Below are positions 52,251 to 60,079 of a stretch of 64,000 nucleotides of DNA, piece by piece. The stretch is from a virus. Position numbers and translations under genes: made by a program. The stretch is taken from the IMG/VR virus record IMGVR_UViG_3300037485_001485, positions 1 through 64,000 of that record. The stretch is one strand, 5' to 3'. A model generated the notes under the pieces. The model was not told where the DNA came from, ran no database searches, and worked only from the letters and a program-made list of their open reading frames with translations. Each line of letters begins with the position of its first letter. Positions within the stretch are counted from its first letter, which is position 1.

Positions 52251-52697
52251 GATGGCGGACGCGAAATCGTCGAGTCGTGCCCCACGCACGAACGCCACCA
52301 CGGCGGCGCGCTCGGCGGCGACCTCGGCCCGCGCCTCATCACGCTCCCGCTCGGCACGCTCGATGTCGCTGTGGTCGTTGTAGTCGGCCCGAAGCTGGCT
52401 CACGTCGTCCACCGCGCGCCGCCACAGGTGGACCCACCCGCTCTCCAGGGTGTTGCCGTCGGTGTCGGTGCCGGTGAGAATAGCGCACTCGGCCAGCATC
52501 CGGCGGGCGTCGTCGCGCGCGGCTCGCTCGGCGGCGACCTCGGAGCGCAGGGCGCACACGGCCGCCCAAGCGGCGCGGTGGGCCTCGGACCCGCCTTCGC
52601 GCGCCTCGGCGGGCATCTCGCCCCGGCAGACGGCGGCGATGTCGGAGAGGAGATCGTCGGCGGCGTGAGCGCGGTGGCGCCACTCGTCATGGATCAT
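52215..52697 (-). CDS. Coiled-coil protein, first gene of the small-gene run
   Basis: The 160-aa protein begins MIHDEWRHRAHAADDLLSDIAAVCRG, then has a long charged coiled coil (LRSEVAAERAARDDARRMLAECAIL; IERAERERDEARAEVAAERAAVVAFV) and ends ASAIERGEHRREEKE. It is first behind the early-family promoter at 52732-52760. The upstream open frame crosses that promoter, so ATG 52697 is used. Function unknown; oligomer formation is likely. Confidence 0.82.
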   Translation of the reverse strand: MIHDEWRHRAHAADDLLSDIAAVCRGEMPAEAREGGSEAHRAAWAAVCALRSEVAAERAARDDARRMLAECAILTGTDTDGNTLESGWVHLWRRAVDDVSQLRADYNDHSDIERAERERDEARAEVAAERAAVVAFVRGARLDDFASAIERGEHRREEKE

Positions 52698-52731
52698 TTC
52701 GGGCTCCGGGGTGACGGACGTTGCGCGAAAG

Positions 52732-52760
52732 AGCATAGCGCGAGCCTTGCCAGCCGGCAA
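52732..52760 (-). promoter_or_regulatory. Early-family promoter for the small-gene run
   Basis: On the leftward strand TTGCCG (52760-52755) with GCTGGCAAGG in the spacer, then TATGCT (52737-52732) at 17 bp. It lies about 35 bp before ATG 52697. Confidence 0.68.
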
Positions 52761-52843
52761 CGTGCGGAGTGTTCTCATATAGCGATTATTGCCACTCGGC
52801 AAAAGCGGCGGGGTCGGTTACCCGTCCCGGCGAGGCAACACAC

Positions 52844-54019
52844 ATGATCAGTGAGAAGGAAGCGGCCTGGGCCATCCCGCCGCAGGGTTGGGTACGCGAC
52901 TACATCGAGCACGCCGTGCTCCAGACGACGAGCCCGCTGGGCTACCATCTCGCGACGGCGCTCGCCGTCCTCGCGACGACGTGCCCCACCGACTACGGGA
53001 TGCGCTACGCGGGGACGATGCGCCCCAACTTCTACGCCCTGCTCGTCGGGCGTTCGGGCGAAGACCAGAAGAGCACGGCGCTGGGCATCGGGCGCGACAT
53101 CCTCTTCGCGGCGGCGCCGACGCTCATCGGCGAACATCCGGGGAGCTGGGAAGGGCTCGTTGACTCGCTCTCGCGTCAGCCGTCCCAGGTGCTCGTCTAC
53201 TCCGAGTTCGGCAAGTTCCTTTCGCAGGCGCAGAAGGGGTACTTTGAGCCGCTGAAGGCGTTGATGACCGACCTCTGGGACGCGACGCCGCAGCAGCGGG
53301 CGAAGGCGAACGGTCAGTCGATCCGCGTGGACAACCCCCGCCTCTCGATCATGGCGGCGTGCTCGCTGCCCTATCTGGAGCGTCACACCGAAGCCCACGA
53401 TTGGAGCGGCGGCTTCATGGGGCGGTGGGCCGTCATCTACGCTCGGCGCGAGCGCACCGACCCCGACCCCGTCGGCGATCCGTCGCGCATCCCGGAACTG
53501 GCCGCCGGCCTCGTCGCTCGCGCGACGATTCCCCAGGCGGCGGTTTGCTTGGGCCTCGACGCGCAGGCCAAGGCGATGTGGGATGAGTGGTACTACGAAG
53601 TCGAGCGTCGGCCCTTCCCCGACATGATCTCCGGCGCGAAGACCCGCGCCCCGACCATCGCGCGCAAGGTCGCCATGCTCTACGCCTGGGACTTCGGGGC
53701 GGCGACGGGCGGCGCTCCGTTTCACGTCGGCCTCGACGTGCTGGAGCCGGCGCTGCGCTTCGCGGAACTTCACCTTCGGAGCATCGCGGGCCTCGCCGAC
53801 AAGCTCGCCGAGCATCCGGAAGCCGTGACCCGCCGCACGGTGCTGGAGTCGATCCCCGACACCGGGGCGACGCTGGGCCAAGTGCTGCGTACCACGAAGA
53901 TGAAGCGTCGCGGCGTCTCTGAGATCCTCGACGCTCTGGTCCTCGACGGGTCGATCACCCGCGCCTCGCTCGCGGGCGGCGACGCCTTCTTTGAGCGGAT
54001 GGTCGCCAAGGCCCTGTAG
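52844..54019 (+). CDS. DUF3987-like replication ATPase
   Basis: The 391-aa protein matches my recollection of DUF3987/primase-associated helicase proteins: GYHLATALAVLATTCP, NFYALLVGRSGEDQKSTALGIGRDILFAA, then VYSEFGKFLSQAQKGYFEPLKALMTDLWD and LSIMAACSLPYLERH. The P-loop position reads VGRSGEDQKST, so Walker A is present but unusual. EFGKFL is the likely acidic motif. A winged-helix-like end follows (RRTVLESIPDTGATLGQVLRTTKMKRRGVSEILDALVLDG). GAGG lies about 8 bp before the ATG. It lies beside the iteron region and could be the initiator-associated helicase. Confidence 0.88.
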   Translation: MISEKEAAWAIPPQGWVRDYIEHAVLQTTSPLGYHLATALAVLATTCPTDYGMRYAGTMRPNFYALLVGRSGEDQKSTALGIGRDILFAAAPTLIGEHPGSWEGLVDSLSRQPSQVLVYSEFGKFLSQAQKGYFEPLKALMTDLWDATPQQRAKANGQSIRVDNPRLSIMAACSLPYLERHTEAHDWSGGFMGRWAVIYARRERTDPDPVGDPSRIPELAAGLVARATIPQAAVCLGLDAQAKAMWDEWYYEVERRPFPDMISGAKTRAPTIARKVAMLYAWDFGAATGGAPFHVGLDVLEPALRFAELHLRSIAGLADKLAEHPEAVTRRTVLESIPDTGATLGQVLRTTKMKRRGVSEILDALVLDGSITRASLAGGDAFFERMVAKAL

Positions 54020-54039
54020 ACGGCCGCCAGCGGCAACGC

Positions 54040-54074
54040 AAAAGGGGCATCGGGTTTCGGCCCGGTGCCCCTTT
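54040..54074. terminator. Bidirectional hairpin terminator
   Basis: AAAAGGGGCA(T)CGGG pairs with CCCG(G)TGCCCCTTT around TTTCGG. A-rich and T-rich ends allow termination on both strands between the convergent genes ending at 54019 and 54094. Confidence 0.8.
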
Positions 54075-54093
54075 CGCTTTGTGTGGCGACCCT

Positions 54094-54708
54094 CTACGCG
54101 GCGGTGCGACGGTGCTCGCGGAGGAGACGCTGCATCGTGGTCGGAGCCATCGGCACGGCCTCACCCGGCGCACGGGGGAGCAGGGGCGCCGACGCCGACG
54201 GTGCATCGTCCCCGTAGGCCCAACGGGTGACCACGTCGAGCGGTGCGCGGGGAAGCAGCGCGTAGTCGGCCGTCACACCCGCCGGGGCGGCGAAGAAGGC
54301 GCGATCCGGGAAGGCGCGTTCCTTGGCTTCGGAGTGAACGCGCATCCCCCACGTCATCCCGGCGAGGTCACGGGGTTTCAGATGGCCGGCGATCACCAGC
54401 AACGCGATAGCCGCCACCACGTCCTCCGGCACGTCCACCGCAAGCTCCGACACGATGAGGTCCGGCACCTCCTCTCCCACGCTCGCCGACCACGCGACGT
54501 AGCAGCGCCACGCGGTTCGATGCGGTGAGCGATGGTGCGCCGGCAGGGTGGCTACCCATCCCGCCAGCCCTTCGCTCGTCAGCGGCGCGTGCGCGAGCAT
54601 CCGCCGCACCTGGGTCAGGTAGGTAGAGACGGACGCCGAGGTCAGCCCCCGTTGCGCGACGAGCCACGCGGCGAAGGTCTTCCAGGGTTCGGATCGAGTG
54701 CGGGCCAT
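54094..54708 (-). CDS. Tyrosine-recombinase core-binding-like protein without catalytic residues
   Basis: The 204-aa protein begins MARTRSEPWKTFAAWLVAQRG. Residues 8-70 (FAAWLVAQRGLTSASVSTYLTQVRRMLA...LAGWVATLP) look like the SAM-like core-binding domain of XerC/D recombinases. The second half has no RKHRY catalytic set. AGGAGC lies close to the ATG. It sits next to the iteron region with its own early-type promoter, which suits a DNA-binding initiator, a regulator or a decayed integrase. A complete recombinase is encoded at 5153-5938. Confidence 0.82.
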   Translation of the reverse strand: MARTRSEPWKTFAAWLVAQRGLTSASVSTYLTQVRRMLAHAPLTSEGLAGWVATLPAHHRSPHRTAWRCYVAWSASVGEEVPDLIVSELAVDVPEDVVAAIALLVIAGHLKPRDLAGMTWGMRVHSEAKERAFPDRAFFAAPAGVTADYALLPRAPLDVVTRWAYGDDAPSASAPLLPRAPGEAVPMAPTTMQRLLREHRRTAA

Positions 54709-54733
54709 GATGCTCCTGACAGGTGGGAGCTAT

Positions 54734-54762
54734 GGCATAGCCCGCCTGGACACGGGCGGCAA
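54734..54762 (-). promoter_or_regulatory. Early-type promoter for the 54708 gene
   Basis: On the leftward strand TTGCCG (54762-54757) and TATGCC (54739-54734) are separated by 17 bp ending in GCGGGC. ATG 54708 is 25 bp further on. Confidence 0.6.
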
Positions 54763-54797
54763 GCGTTGACGGTGCTCTCCCCGGTGCTGAAGGCGTG

Positions 54798-54879
54798 GAA
54801 ACGAAACTCCGGAGTTTGGGGAGCGCCGAAACGAAACTCCGGAGTTGGAGGGGGTCCGAAACGAAACTCCGGAGTTTGG
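54798..54879. repeat. Three iterons with 30-bp period
   Basis: The core ACGAAACTCCGGAGTT begins at 54801, 54831 and 54861. The inner AACTCCGGAGTT is a perfect palindrome (AAACTCCGGAGTTT in copies 1 and 3). The spacing is close to three helical turns, so bound proteins would align on one face. Typical of initiator binding sites. Confidence 0.85.
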
Positions 54880-55043
54880 TGAGCCATACCTAATAGGGAT
54901 AGGGGCATAGCTATCACTTTTTATCTCTCTCTCTATACTCACTTTCCTAATAGGGCATAGCGGCTATGACTTTGGCATCCTGAGTAGGGGTTCTCGGGGC
55001 TTCTCCAGGGGTGTAGAAGCACAGTAAAAAAACACGAGCTATG

Positions 55044-55089
55044 CCCTATCGCTATTAGGAATAGGGCCTCTTTCCTAATAGCGATAGGG
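55044..55089. repeat. 16-bp inverted repeat in the origin-like region
   Basis: CCCTATCGCTATTAGG (55044-55059) and CCTAATAGCGATAGGG (55074-55089) are perfect inverted arms around 14 bp. Related CCTAATAGGG words are at 54889 and 54946. Confidence 0.8.
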
Positions 55090-55149
55090 GGCTATGCCCC
55101 AGAAAGTGCCTATGTTGGATAGGCGTATGCCCGCTATGTGTTTGAGCCG

Positions 55150-55289
55150 ATAGGGGGCTATCGGGCTATGAAGTGAGCCGAAACAGTCAGGCATAGGGGG
55201 CTATCGGGCTATGACGCATCGCCGTTCTTTCCACAAAGCGCCCTATGACCATGAACCGCCGTCGGGCATAGGGGGCTATCGAACTATCG
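55150..55289. repeat. Three direct repeats of ATAGGGGGCTAT type
   Basis: ATAGGGGGCTATCGGGCTAT begins at 55150 and 55193, and a partly diverged copy begins at 55268. The same ATAGGGGGCTAT word forms the -10 end of the early promoter at 63924-63951, hinting at a shared binding protein. Confidence 0.75.
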
Positions 55290-55302
55290 GCATAGTGGAC
55301 CC

Positions 55303-55330
55303 TTGACGCGCGGCAGGGACGAGCTATTAG
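55303..55330 (+). promoter_or_regulatory. Early-family promoter for the DUF932-like gene
   Basis: TTGACG (55303-55308) and TATTAG (55325-55330) with 16 bp between and GGCA in the spacer. AAGGAG and ATG 55355 follow. Confidence 0.7.
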
Positions 55331-55354
55331 AGGTGGGCAAGCAAGGAGCACCCG

Positions 55355-56746
55355 ATGCCGACCCCCCTCGACCCGACCCCCCCGACCTCCAACGGAGCCC
55401 CCATGACCCCCCCGAGTCACCTCGTCTACATCCCCCTCGACGGCAAGGCCGTCATCCTCCCGTTCCACGATGCCATGCTCGCCTATGCGGAGGCCGGCTT
55501 CACGGGTCGGATCGTCAAGCCCGACGCCCCGCCCGTCGCCCCCGTTGTCCAGACCGATGCCGGGGCCGTCGCCGCTCAGACCCGCAACGTCCGGCACATC
55601 GCCGCGCTCGATTCGCTCGGCTTCGCGTTCCCTGAGCCCTTCTTCGCCGTCGGCACCCCGCTGGTCGCGAGCGGGAAGAGCAAGTTCCGCGCGCTCGCGA
55701 CCGACCACGCGAGCAAGCCGCCCATCGAAGAGGCGGCGCGCGAGGCTGCGGCGGTCATCGCCGCCGAAAAGCGGGCCAACTTCACCGTCGCGCTCCGCGA
55801 TCTGCGGATCACCCCCGAGGGTCAGATCACGCGCGGCAAGGGCGCGATCCCGCTGGAGCCGCTGGCCTGGGAAGCGTTGGTCGGCATGGCGGCGCCCGTG
55901 CTTCCGTCGGCGAAGGCGCTCCTCCGCGTCCTCGATCCCGACCTCCGCGCCGACCTCTGGAACCGGCAGGCGGCGAAGCTGCCCGACACCGTCCGCACCC
56001 AGGTCGGCGTCCGGAGCGTCGGCGGATCGTGGCAGGCGTTCCGCGCCGTGTCCGGCACCTACCCGACGACGGCACAGGCGGATCGTGTCCTGCTGGGAGT
56101 CGCCGAAGCCCTCGCCGGGGAGGGGATGCGCGGGTCCGTCGTCTACGACCCCGCCAGCACCCGCGTCCGCTGGGAAGCGGCGTGGATGGCGCCCCAGGAG
56201 ATCGACCCCCGCGTCGGTGACATCCTCCGCGTCGGCGTCGCCGGCTCGACGGCCGATGCCGCCAACGGCGGGTTCCGGGTGAGCATGGCCGCGACGCGCA
56301 TCCTCTGCGTCAATCTCACCATCGCGGACGCCTACCTCGCGGCCTACCGTCGCGCCCACCGTGGCAACCTCGACGGCGTTGTCGGGGAGATCGCCGCGAC
56401 GATCAAGGCGGTGCCCGAAGCGTTCGCGGCGTTCGCCGCCGATTGGAAGATCACCCGCGCGACGGCCGTGTCGAAGGTCGCCCTGTTCGGCACGACCTAC
56501 AAGGACGTCCCCTCCGCGCTCGCCGCCTTGGTCGAGAAGGGCGAGATCGACGCGGGTGTCGGCCGCGACGCGACCGTCGAAGCCCTGCTGAACGCCTACA
56601 AGGCCGAAGAGGGCGACACGCTGGCCGACCTCCTGAACGCCGTCACCCGCGCCGCGCACGAAGCCGAGTGGTCCGAGTTTAGCCGCGCCGCACTGGAGCA
56701 CCGGGCCGGCGAGTTGATGCCGGTGTTCGCCCGCGCCGCCGCGTAG
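55355..56746 (+). CDS. DUF932-like phage/plasmid protein
   Basis: The 463-aa protein has a Pro-rich N-terminus and a body that fits the DUF932 pattern. Landmarks are QVGVRSVGGSWQAFRAVSGTY, ADRVLLGVAEALAG, RVRWEAAWMAPQEID and VGDILRVGVAGSTADAANGGFRVSMAATRILCVNLTIAD. A helical C-terminal third follows. DUF932 proteins are common on plasmids and phages near replication functions; their biochemical role is not established. It has an early promoter, AAGGAG about 7 bp before ATG 55355, and a strong terminator after it. Confidence 0.9.
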   Translation: MPTPLDPTPPTSNGAPMTPPSHLVYIPLDGKAVILPFHDAMLAYAEAGFTGRIVKPDAPPVAPVVQTDAGAVAAQTRNVRHIAALDSLGFAFPEPFFAVGTPLVASGKSKFRALATDHASKPPIEEAAREAAAVIAAEKRANFTVALRDLRITPEGQITRGKGAIPLEPLAWEALVGMAAPVLPSAKALLRVLDPDLRADLWNRQAAKLPDTVRTQVGVRSVGGSWQAFRAVSGTYPTTAQADRVLLGVAEALAGEGMRGSVVYDPASTRVRWEAAWMAPQEIDPRVGDILRVGVAGSTADAANGGFRVSMAATRILCVNLTIADAYLAAYRRAHRGNLDGVVGEIAATIKAVPEAFAAFAADWKITRATAVSKVALFGTTYKDVPSALAALVEKGEIDAGVGRDATVEALLNAYKAEEGDTLADLLNAVTRAAHEAEWSEFSRAALEHRAGELMPVFARAAA

Positions 56747-56779
56747 GTTAGGCGGGTCGGGACAGGCTGGCCGTCAGAG

Positions 56780-56819
56780 GGCCACCGGGGCATCGTCCCC
56801 GGTGGCCTTCGCTCTTTTT
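56780..56819 (+). terminator. Strong rho-independent terminator
   Basis: GGCCACCGGGG pairs perfectly with CCCCGGTGGCC around CATCGT and is followed by TTCGCTCTTTTT. It ends the 55355 transcription unit. Confidence 0.9.
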
Positions 56820-56849
56820 CCCGTTAGGGTTCCGGGGACTGGAGCCCTC

Positions 56850-57404
56850 ATGCCCACCGCTCGCCGCCGCAACCCCGCAAAGCGCCTCACCCCCGCCGGT
56901 TTCCGGACCTACTTCGCCTACGACCCCGAAGAAGGCCCGAAAAGCGCAGCGCGTACTGCGGCTGAGCGCGCCGTGAGTCACTGGTGGGCTGCGCGGGATG
57001 CCTCGGCCCTCGGGCGAGGAGAATACCTGTTTCGGGGCATCGACGCCGAGAACGCCATCCTGGCCGGCGGGTCGGCGCCGTGGGTCAAGCAGATGGGGAA
57101 TATCCTGAGCGACATTCGCGAGGCCCGAAAGGGCGTTGTCCGCGAGGCTCACGATGAACTTTCGTGGACCGTGGGGAAGGTAGAAAAGCTGTTCGCGCAG
57201 CCGAAGCAGGTGTTTGAGTCCGCGAAGAGCGAGATTGGGAGCGTCTTGGACAACTACCTTGCGTTGGCTCCGTTCGGGGCCAAGGAGAGCGATCCGACCG
57301 TGGCGCGCTCCGCGCAGCTACTCACGATGCTTGAAGCCGCCCTCGCTTCGGCTGCGAAGTCGAACCCCCGTCGCCGTCGCGCCCTCGCTCGCCGTCGTCG
57401 CTAA
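56850..57404 (+). CDS. Virion-type basic-tailed hypothetical protein
   Basis: The 184-aa protein begins MPTARRRNPAKRLTPAG and ends KSNPRRRRALARRRR, so it carries an NP-basic motif at both ends. The body is helical with RTYFAYDPEEGPKSAARTAAERAVSHWWAARD and HDELSWTVGKVEKLFAQPKQVFESA. GGAG lies 5 bp before the ATG; the same GGAGCCCTC leader precedes the next gene. No enzyme motif. Probably packaged with the genome. Confidence 0.86.
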   Translation: MPTARRRNPAKRLTPAGFRTYFAYDPEEGPKSAARTAAERAVSHWWAARDASALGRGEYLFRGIDAENAILAGGSAPWVKQMGNILSDIREARKGVVREAHDELSWTVGKVEKLFAQPKQVFESAKSEIGSVLDNYLALAPFGAKESDPTVARSAQLLTMLEAALASAAKSNPRRRRALARRRR

Positions 57405-57426
57405 CCGCTCACCCATCGGAGCCCTC

Positions 57427-57984
57427 ATGCCCCCGAAGAAGTTTTGGTACGTCGGCGCGATGCCCGCCGCGAACGGTCGCGTCCACCCCGACGTCTTTCA
57501 GTCGGTCCAGCACCTCGCCGAAGGGAAGCCCTACGGGGGCTACGTCGCGGTCTTCGGGCCGTACTCCTCCAAGGCCGAAGCCAACGTCGCCGCCGCCGCT
57601 TCGGCCGCGAAGTCGAACCCCCGCCGCCGCCGCAACCCCATTGATCTGGGCGGGATCAACTTGGATAGCGATACCTACGTTGACGACTTCTCGGGAGAGG
57701 AAGTCGAGACGGTGGACGCGCTTTTTGACCGCATTCAGGACGCCCTCCGGGCTGTTCGCGGCTTGAAGATCGTTTCGGGCAGCGGCTCCCTCTCCGACGC
57801 ATACAATGAGGTGGATGTCACTTTCGAGGTACGCTATTCGGGTGCGCTTGCCTTCGACGCTCTGGAAGCCGCCATCGTTGCCGCGTTGGCCTTGCCGAAG
57901 GGGGACACGGTTGCTGTCGAGGAAGATCCGCTGGGCGACGGGTTCGTAGTCACTCTCCGTCTGAGCAAGCGCACCTACCGCTAA
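57427..57984 (+). CDS. Two-domain protein joined by a SNPRRRR linker
   Basis: The 185-aa protein has an N-terminal module (PPKKFWYVGAMPAANGRVHPD...GGYVAVFGPYSSKAEANVAAA) ending at KSNPRRRRNP, about residue 68. A second alpha/beta domain follows (TVDALFDRIQDALRAVRGLKIVSG; YNEVDVTFEVRYSGALAFDALEAAIVAAL). The KSNPRRRR motif is usually C-terminal in this element, so here it looks like an internal joint or cleavage site. The stop overlaps the convergent gene by 4 bp. Confidence 0.86.
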   Translation: MPPKKFWYVGAMPAANGRVHPDVFQSVQHLAEGKPYGGYVAVFGPYSSKAEANVAAAASAAKSNPRRRRNPIDLGGINLDSDTYVDDFSGEEVETVDALFDRIQDALRAVRGLKIVSGSGSLSDAYNEVDVTFEVRYSGALAFDALEAAIVAALALPKGDTVAVEEDPLGDGFVVTLRLSKRTYR

Positions 57985-58673
57985 CGGCGGCGACGGCGTC
58001 GAGGGTTCGCCTTCGGCGTGACGACGGCCAGCGTCCTCTTCCCGCCGCCGAGCGCGAACAGGAGGACGGCGCCGACGCCCACCGTGGCGAGGGCGGCGAT
58101 CCACCAGTTCCGCCGGAGCGTCGCAGCCCCGCGCTTCGCCGCTCGCTTGCCCGCCGACACGGCGCGACCTCCGACGGCGACGACTTCGCCCGCCGCCGCG
58201 CGAGCGATGTCGGCGAGTTCGACGGTGAGCAACGGTTCGGGGTCAACGGGCGACGACCCCTTCGCGTAGGGCTTCCCTTTCCAGATTTCAAGGTGAAGGT
58301 GCGGTCCCGTCGTGCGACCAGCGCCGGGGATGCCGACGCCGCCACCCGAAACGCCGACCTTCCCGCCGACGGGGAGCACCGTGCCGGGGGTCACGTCGAT
58401 CCGCGAGAGGTGCAGGTAGCGCGACCAGTAGCCGGTGCCGTGATCGACCTCGACGTAGTGCCCGGCGACCGGATGGTCGCGGACGACGGTGCCTACCTGC
58501 CCGGCGGCGATGAGCGTGACCGGCGTACCCACTTCCGTCGGCATGTCGAGGCCGCCGTGGTTCTGCGCCTTGCCGGTCACGGGGTTCGTTCTCGGCCCGA
58601 ACCGCGACGAGAGGTAGCGGGCGCGGAGCGCGCCGTGGATCATCGTCATCGGGGGCAGGGGCCAAGCGAACAT
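57981..58673 (-). CDS. Membrane-anchored M23 (lysostaphin-type) peptidase
   Basis: The 230-aa protein has a full M23 zinc-peptidase domain. His39 and Asp43 lie in NHGGLDM. His88 is in YLHLS, and His125 and His127 are in GPHLHLE. A helical region and one membrane span (NWWIAALATVGVGAVLLFALG, about 191-211) follow. The tail is PKANPRRRRRR. Such enzymes cut peptidoglycan cross-links. The anchor and basic tail suggest a virion enzyme that opens the cell wall on entry. Start ATG 58673 overlaps the preceding stop. Confidence 0.94.
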   Translation of the reverse strand: MFAWPLPPMTMIHGALRARYLSSRFGPRTNPVTGKAQNHGGLDMPTEVGTPVTLIAAGQVGTVVRDHPVAGHYVEVDHGTGYWSRYLHLSRIDVTPGTVLPVGGKVGVSGGGVGIPGAGRTTGPHLHLEIWKGKPYAKGSSPVDPEPLLTVELADIARAAAGEVVAVGGRAVSAGKRAAKRGAATLRRNWWIAALATVGVGAVLLFALGGGKRTLAVVTPKANPRRRRRR

Positions 58674-59425
58674 TAGCGACTCCGTCGGGGATTCGACTTC
58701 GGGGGAGAGTAGACGACGAACCCTGCCGAGGGGAAGGTCTGCGCGAGGCGTGCCCACACGGCGAGCGCGTCGTTGCTGGTGATCGGGGTGCCGGTGCCGT
58801 AGAACTCCGGGGCCAGCGCAAACCCATCCTTCGCGATCCGGTCAATCATGGCGTAGTAGAGGGCCGATCCCAGCCCCTTGCCCTTCATCTTCGGAAGGAC
58901 GGCGGCGTTGCCGATGACCATCGCCCCCTTCAACGAAGGGTAGTACGCCATCATCGCCTCTAAGTTGGCCGCGCCCGTAGCATCGCGCATCCGGTAGCCC
59001 CCGTCTACCCAGCCCCCCGCGCCGACGCGACCGAGCAGCGCGGACTTCTCCCCAACGTGCCCCGGCTTGTAGGCTGCGGCATCGTAGGAGACAAAGTAGC
59101 GAGGCACGACTGCGGTTTTGCTTCCGGGGACGGGCTCCCACATCCGCGACTGATTCCGATTGACGACAATCTCCGTGTCCACCTTCGGGGTGACGCGCAA
59201 AAGCGTCGGGTGAGGGTGGACCTTCGGCCCCACGTCAAGGTCGTCCAGTTCGTCCACGATGGCCGTAGCGATAGCCTGTGCGACGGGGCCAAAGCCCTCC
59301 CTTTTCGACCCCTGCAACGCCGCGTTCAGCGTCAGGACGCTGGACTGCGAACCCTTCGCGCGCACGACGGCACGCGCGGCCTGCGTGACGGCCGAGATCA
59401 CTTCGTTGCGGGTCATGGTGGCCAT
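58673..59425 (-). CDS. GNAT-like acetyltransferase with KSNPRRSR tail
   Basis: The 250-aa protein ends with a GNAT-like fold: MVIGNAAVLPKMKGKGLGSALYYAMIDRIAKDGFALAPEF. KGKGLGSALY stands at the acetyl-CoA pyrophosphate loop (Q/RxxGxG/A). TSNDALAVWARLA is the usual final helix. The N-terminal 60 residues are helical. It ends YSPPKSNPRRSR. The substrate is unknown; in a virus it may modify a small molecule or a host or virion protein. Coupled to the lysozyme-like gene by ATGA. Confidence 0.86.
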   Translation of the reverse strand: MATMTRNEVISAVTQAARAVVRAKGSQSSVLTLNAALQGSKREGFGPVAQAIATAIVDELDDLDVGPKVHPHPTLLRVTPKVDTEIVVNRNQSRMWEPVPGSKTAVVPRYFVSYDAAAYKPGHVGEKSALLGRVGAGGWVDGGYRMRDATGAANLEAMMAYYPSLKGAMVIGNAAVLPKMKGKGLGSALYYAMIDRIAKDGFALAPEFYGTGTPITSNDALAVWARLAQTFPSAGFVVYSPPKSNPRRSR

Positions 59426-60072
59426 CAGCGACTCCGACGAGAGCGACGGTAGCGGGGATTCGACTTCGGGGGAGCGGGGAGCGTCGGGACGCGCTTCGTC
59501 GCGAGCAACGGAAGCAGGACGACGCCGAGGGCGACGGCGACGACGCCGCCGACGATCAGCCACCAGTTCTTCGACTTCTGCTTCACGACGGGGCGCTTCG
59601 TCTTCGGCGCTTCCGGCGGCGCCGGGGTCAGAGACGAGATCGACGGGCCGCCGGGGAGGGTAGAGATGGGGTTGACGACGACGCGCCCGCGCTCGTACAT
59701 CGCCAGCACTCGGACGATCAGATCGCCCGTGCCCCACGACGACGCAAGGATCGTAGCCGCGACTTCACGCGGAGGCGTGTCGGCCTGGAGGAGCGCCACG
59801 ATGGGCGCGTAGCGCGACATCGTCAGCGTTTGCACCGTCGCGTCCACGCCGTCCTGCGGGGTCAGGTAGTTCTGGACCCCAGCGGTGTTCTTCCCGTAAA
59901 GGGTACTGCCCGGCTTCTTCCACGTCGTGTTGAACGGGTTGTAGGTCGCCTTCCCGCCCTCCGTCTGCCGCCATGCGTAGATGAGGGCGAGCGTGTTCCC
60001 GGTGACGGGCGCCCGAACGCCGCGAAGCACGGCTTCGTAGAACGGGGTGTCGGGCAAGCGGGGCAGTTCCAC
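59425..60072 (-). CDS. Membrane-anchored lysozyme-like muralytic protein
   Basis: The 215-aa protein has a lysozyme-like domain with candidate catalytic Glu38 in YAWRQTEGG. It continues with TYNPFNTTWKKPGSTLY, GVQNYLTPQDGVDATVQTL and YAPIVALLQ, a pattern I know from many phage and bacterial muramidase-like proteins. A Pro linker, a basic patch and one span (NWWLIVGGVVAVALGVVLLPLL) follow, then KSNPRYRRSRRSR. With the M23 peptidase it gives two anchored wall-degrading activities, as in membrane-containing phages. Confidence 0.9.
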   Translation of the reverse strand: MELPRLPDTPFYEAVLRGVRAPVTGNTLALIYAWRQTEGGKATYNPFNTTWKKPGSTLYGKNTAGVQNYLTPQDGVDATVQTLTMSRYAPIVALLQADTPPREVAATILASSWGTGDLIVRVLAMYERGRVVVNPISTLPGGPSISSLTPAPPEAPKTKRPVVKQKSKNWWLIVGGVVAVALGVVLLPLLATKRVPTLPAPPKSNPRYRRSRRSR

Positions 60073-60079
60073 GGGATCC

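Larger units (their letters stand above)
54709..55354. other. Gene-free repeat region, candidate replication origin
   Basis: No credible gene is seen in these 646 bp. The left part has three iterons with exact 30-bp period. The middle (54910-54950) is a T/C-rich and A/T-richer tract that could melt. The right part has a 16-bp inverted repeat, several CCTAATAG words and three ATAGGGGGCTAT repeats. Flanking genes encode a DUF3987-like ATPase, a recombinase-like DNA-binding protein and a DUF932-like protein. This arrangement is typical of plasmid and phage origins. Strand initiation and initiator identity are not shown. Confidence 0.72.

Noticed and set aside
52769-52843. 25-codon extension of the DUF3987-like gene
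   Set aside because: It overlaps the leftward early promoter and has no ribosome site; ATG 52844 has GAGG upstream.
54798-54879. CRISPR array
   Set aside because: The three copies have a 30-bp period with only about 8-14 bp of non-repeat between palindromic cores. There are no spacers and no cas genes. Iterons fit better.
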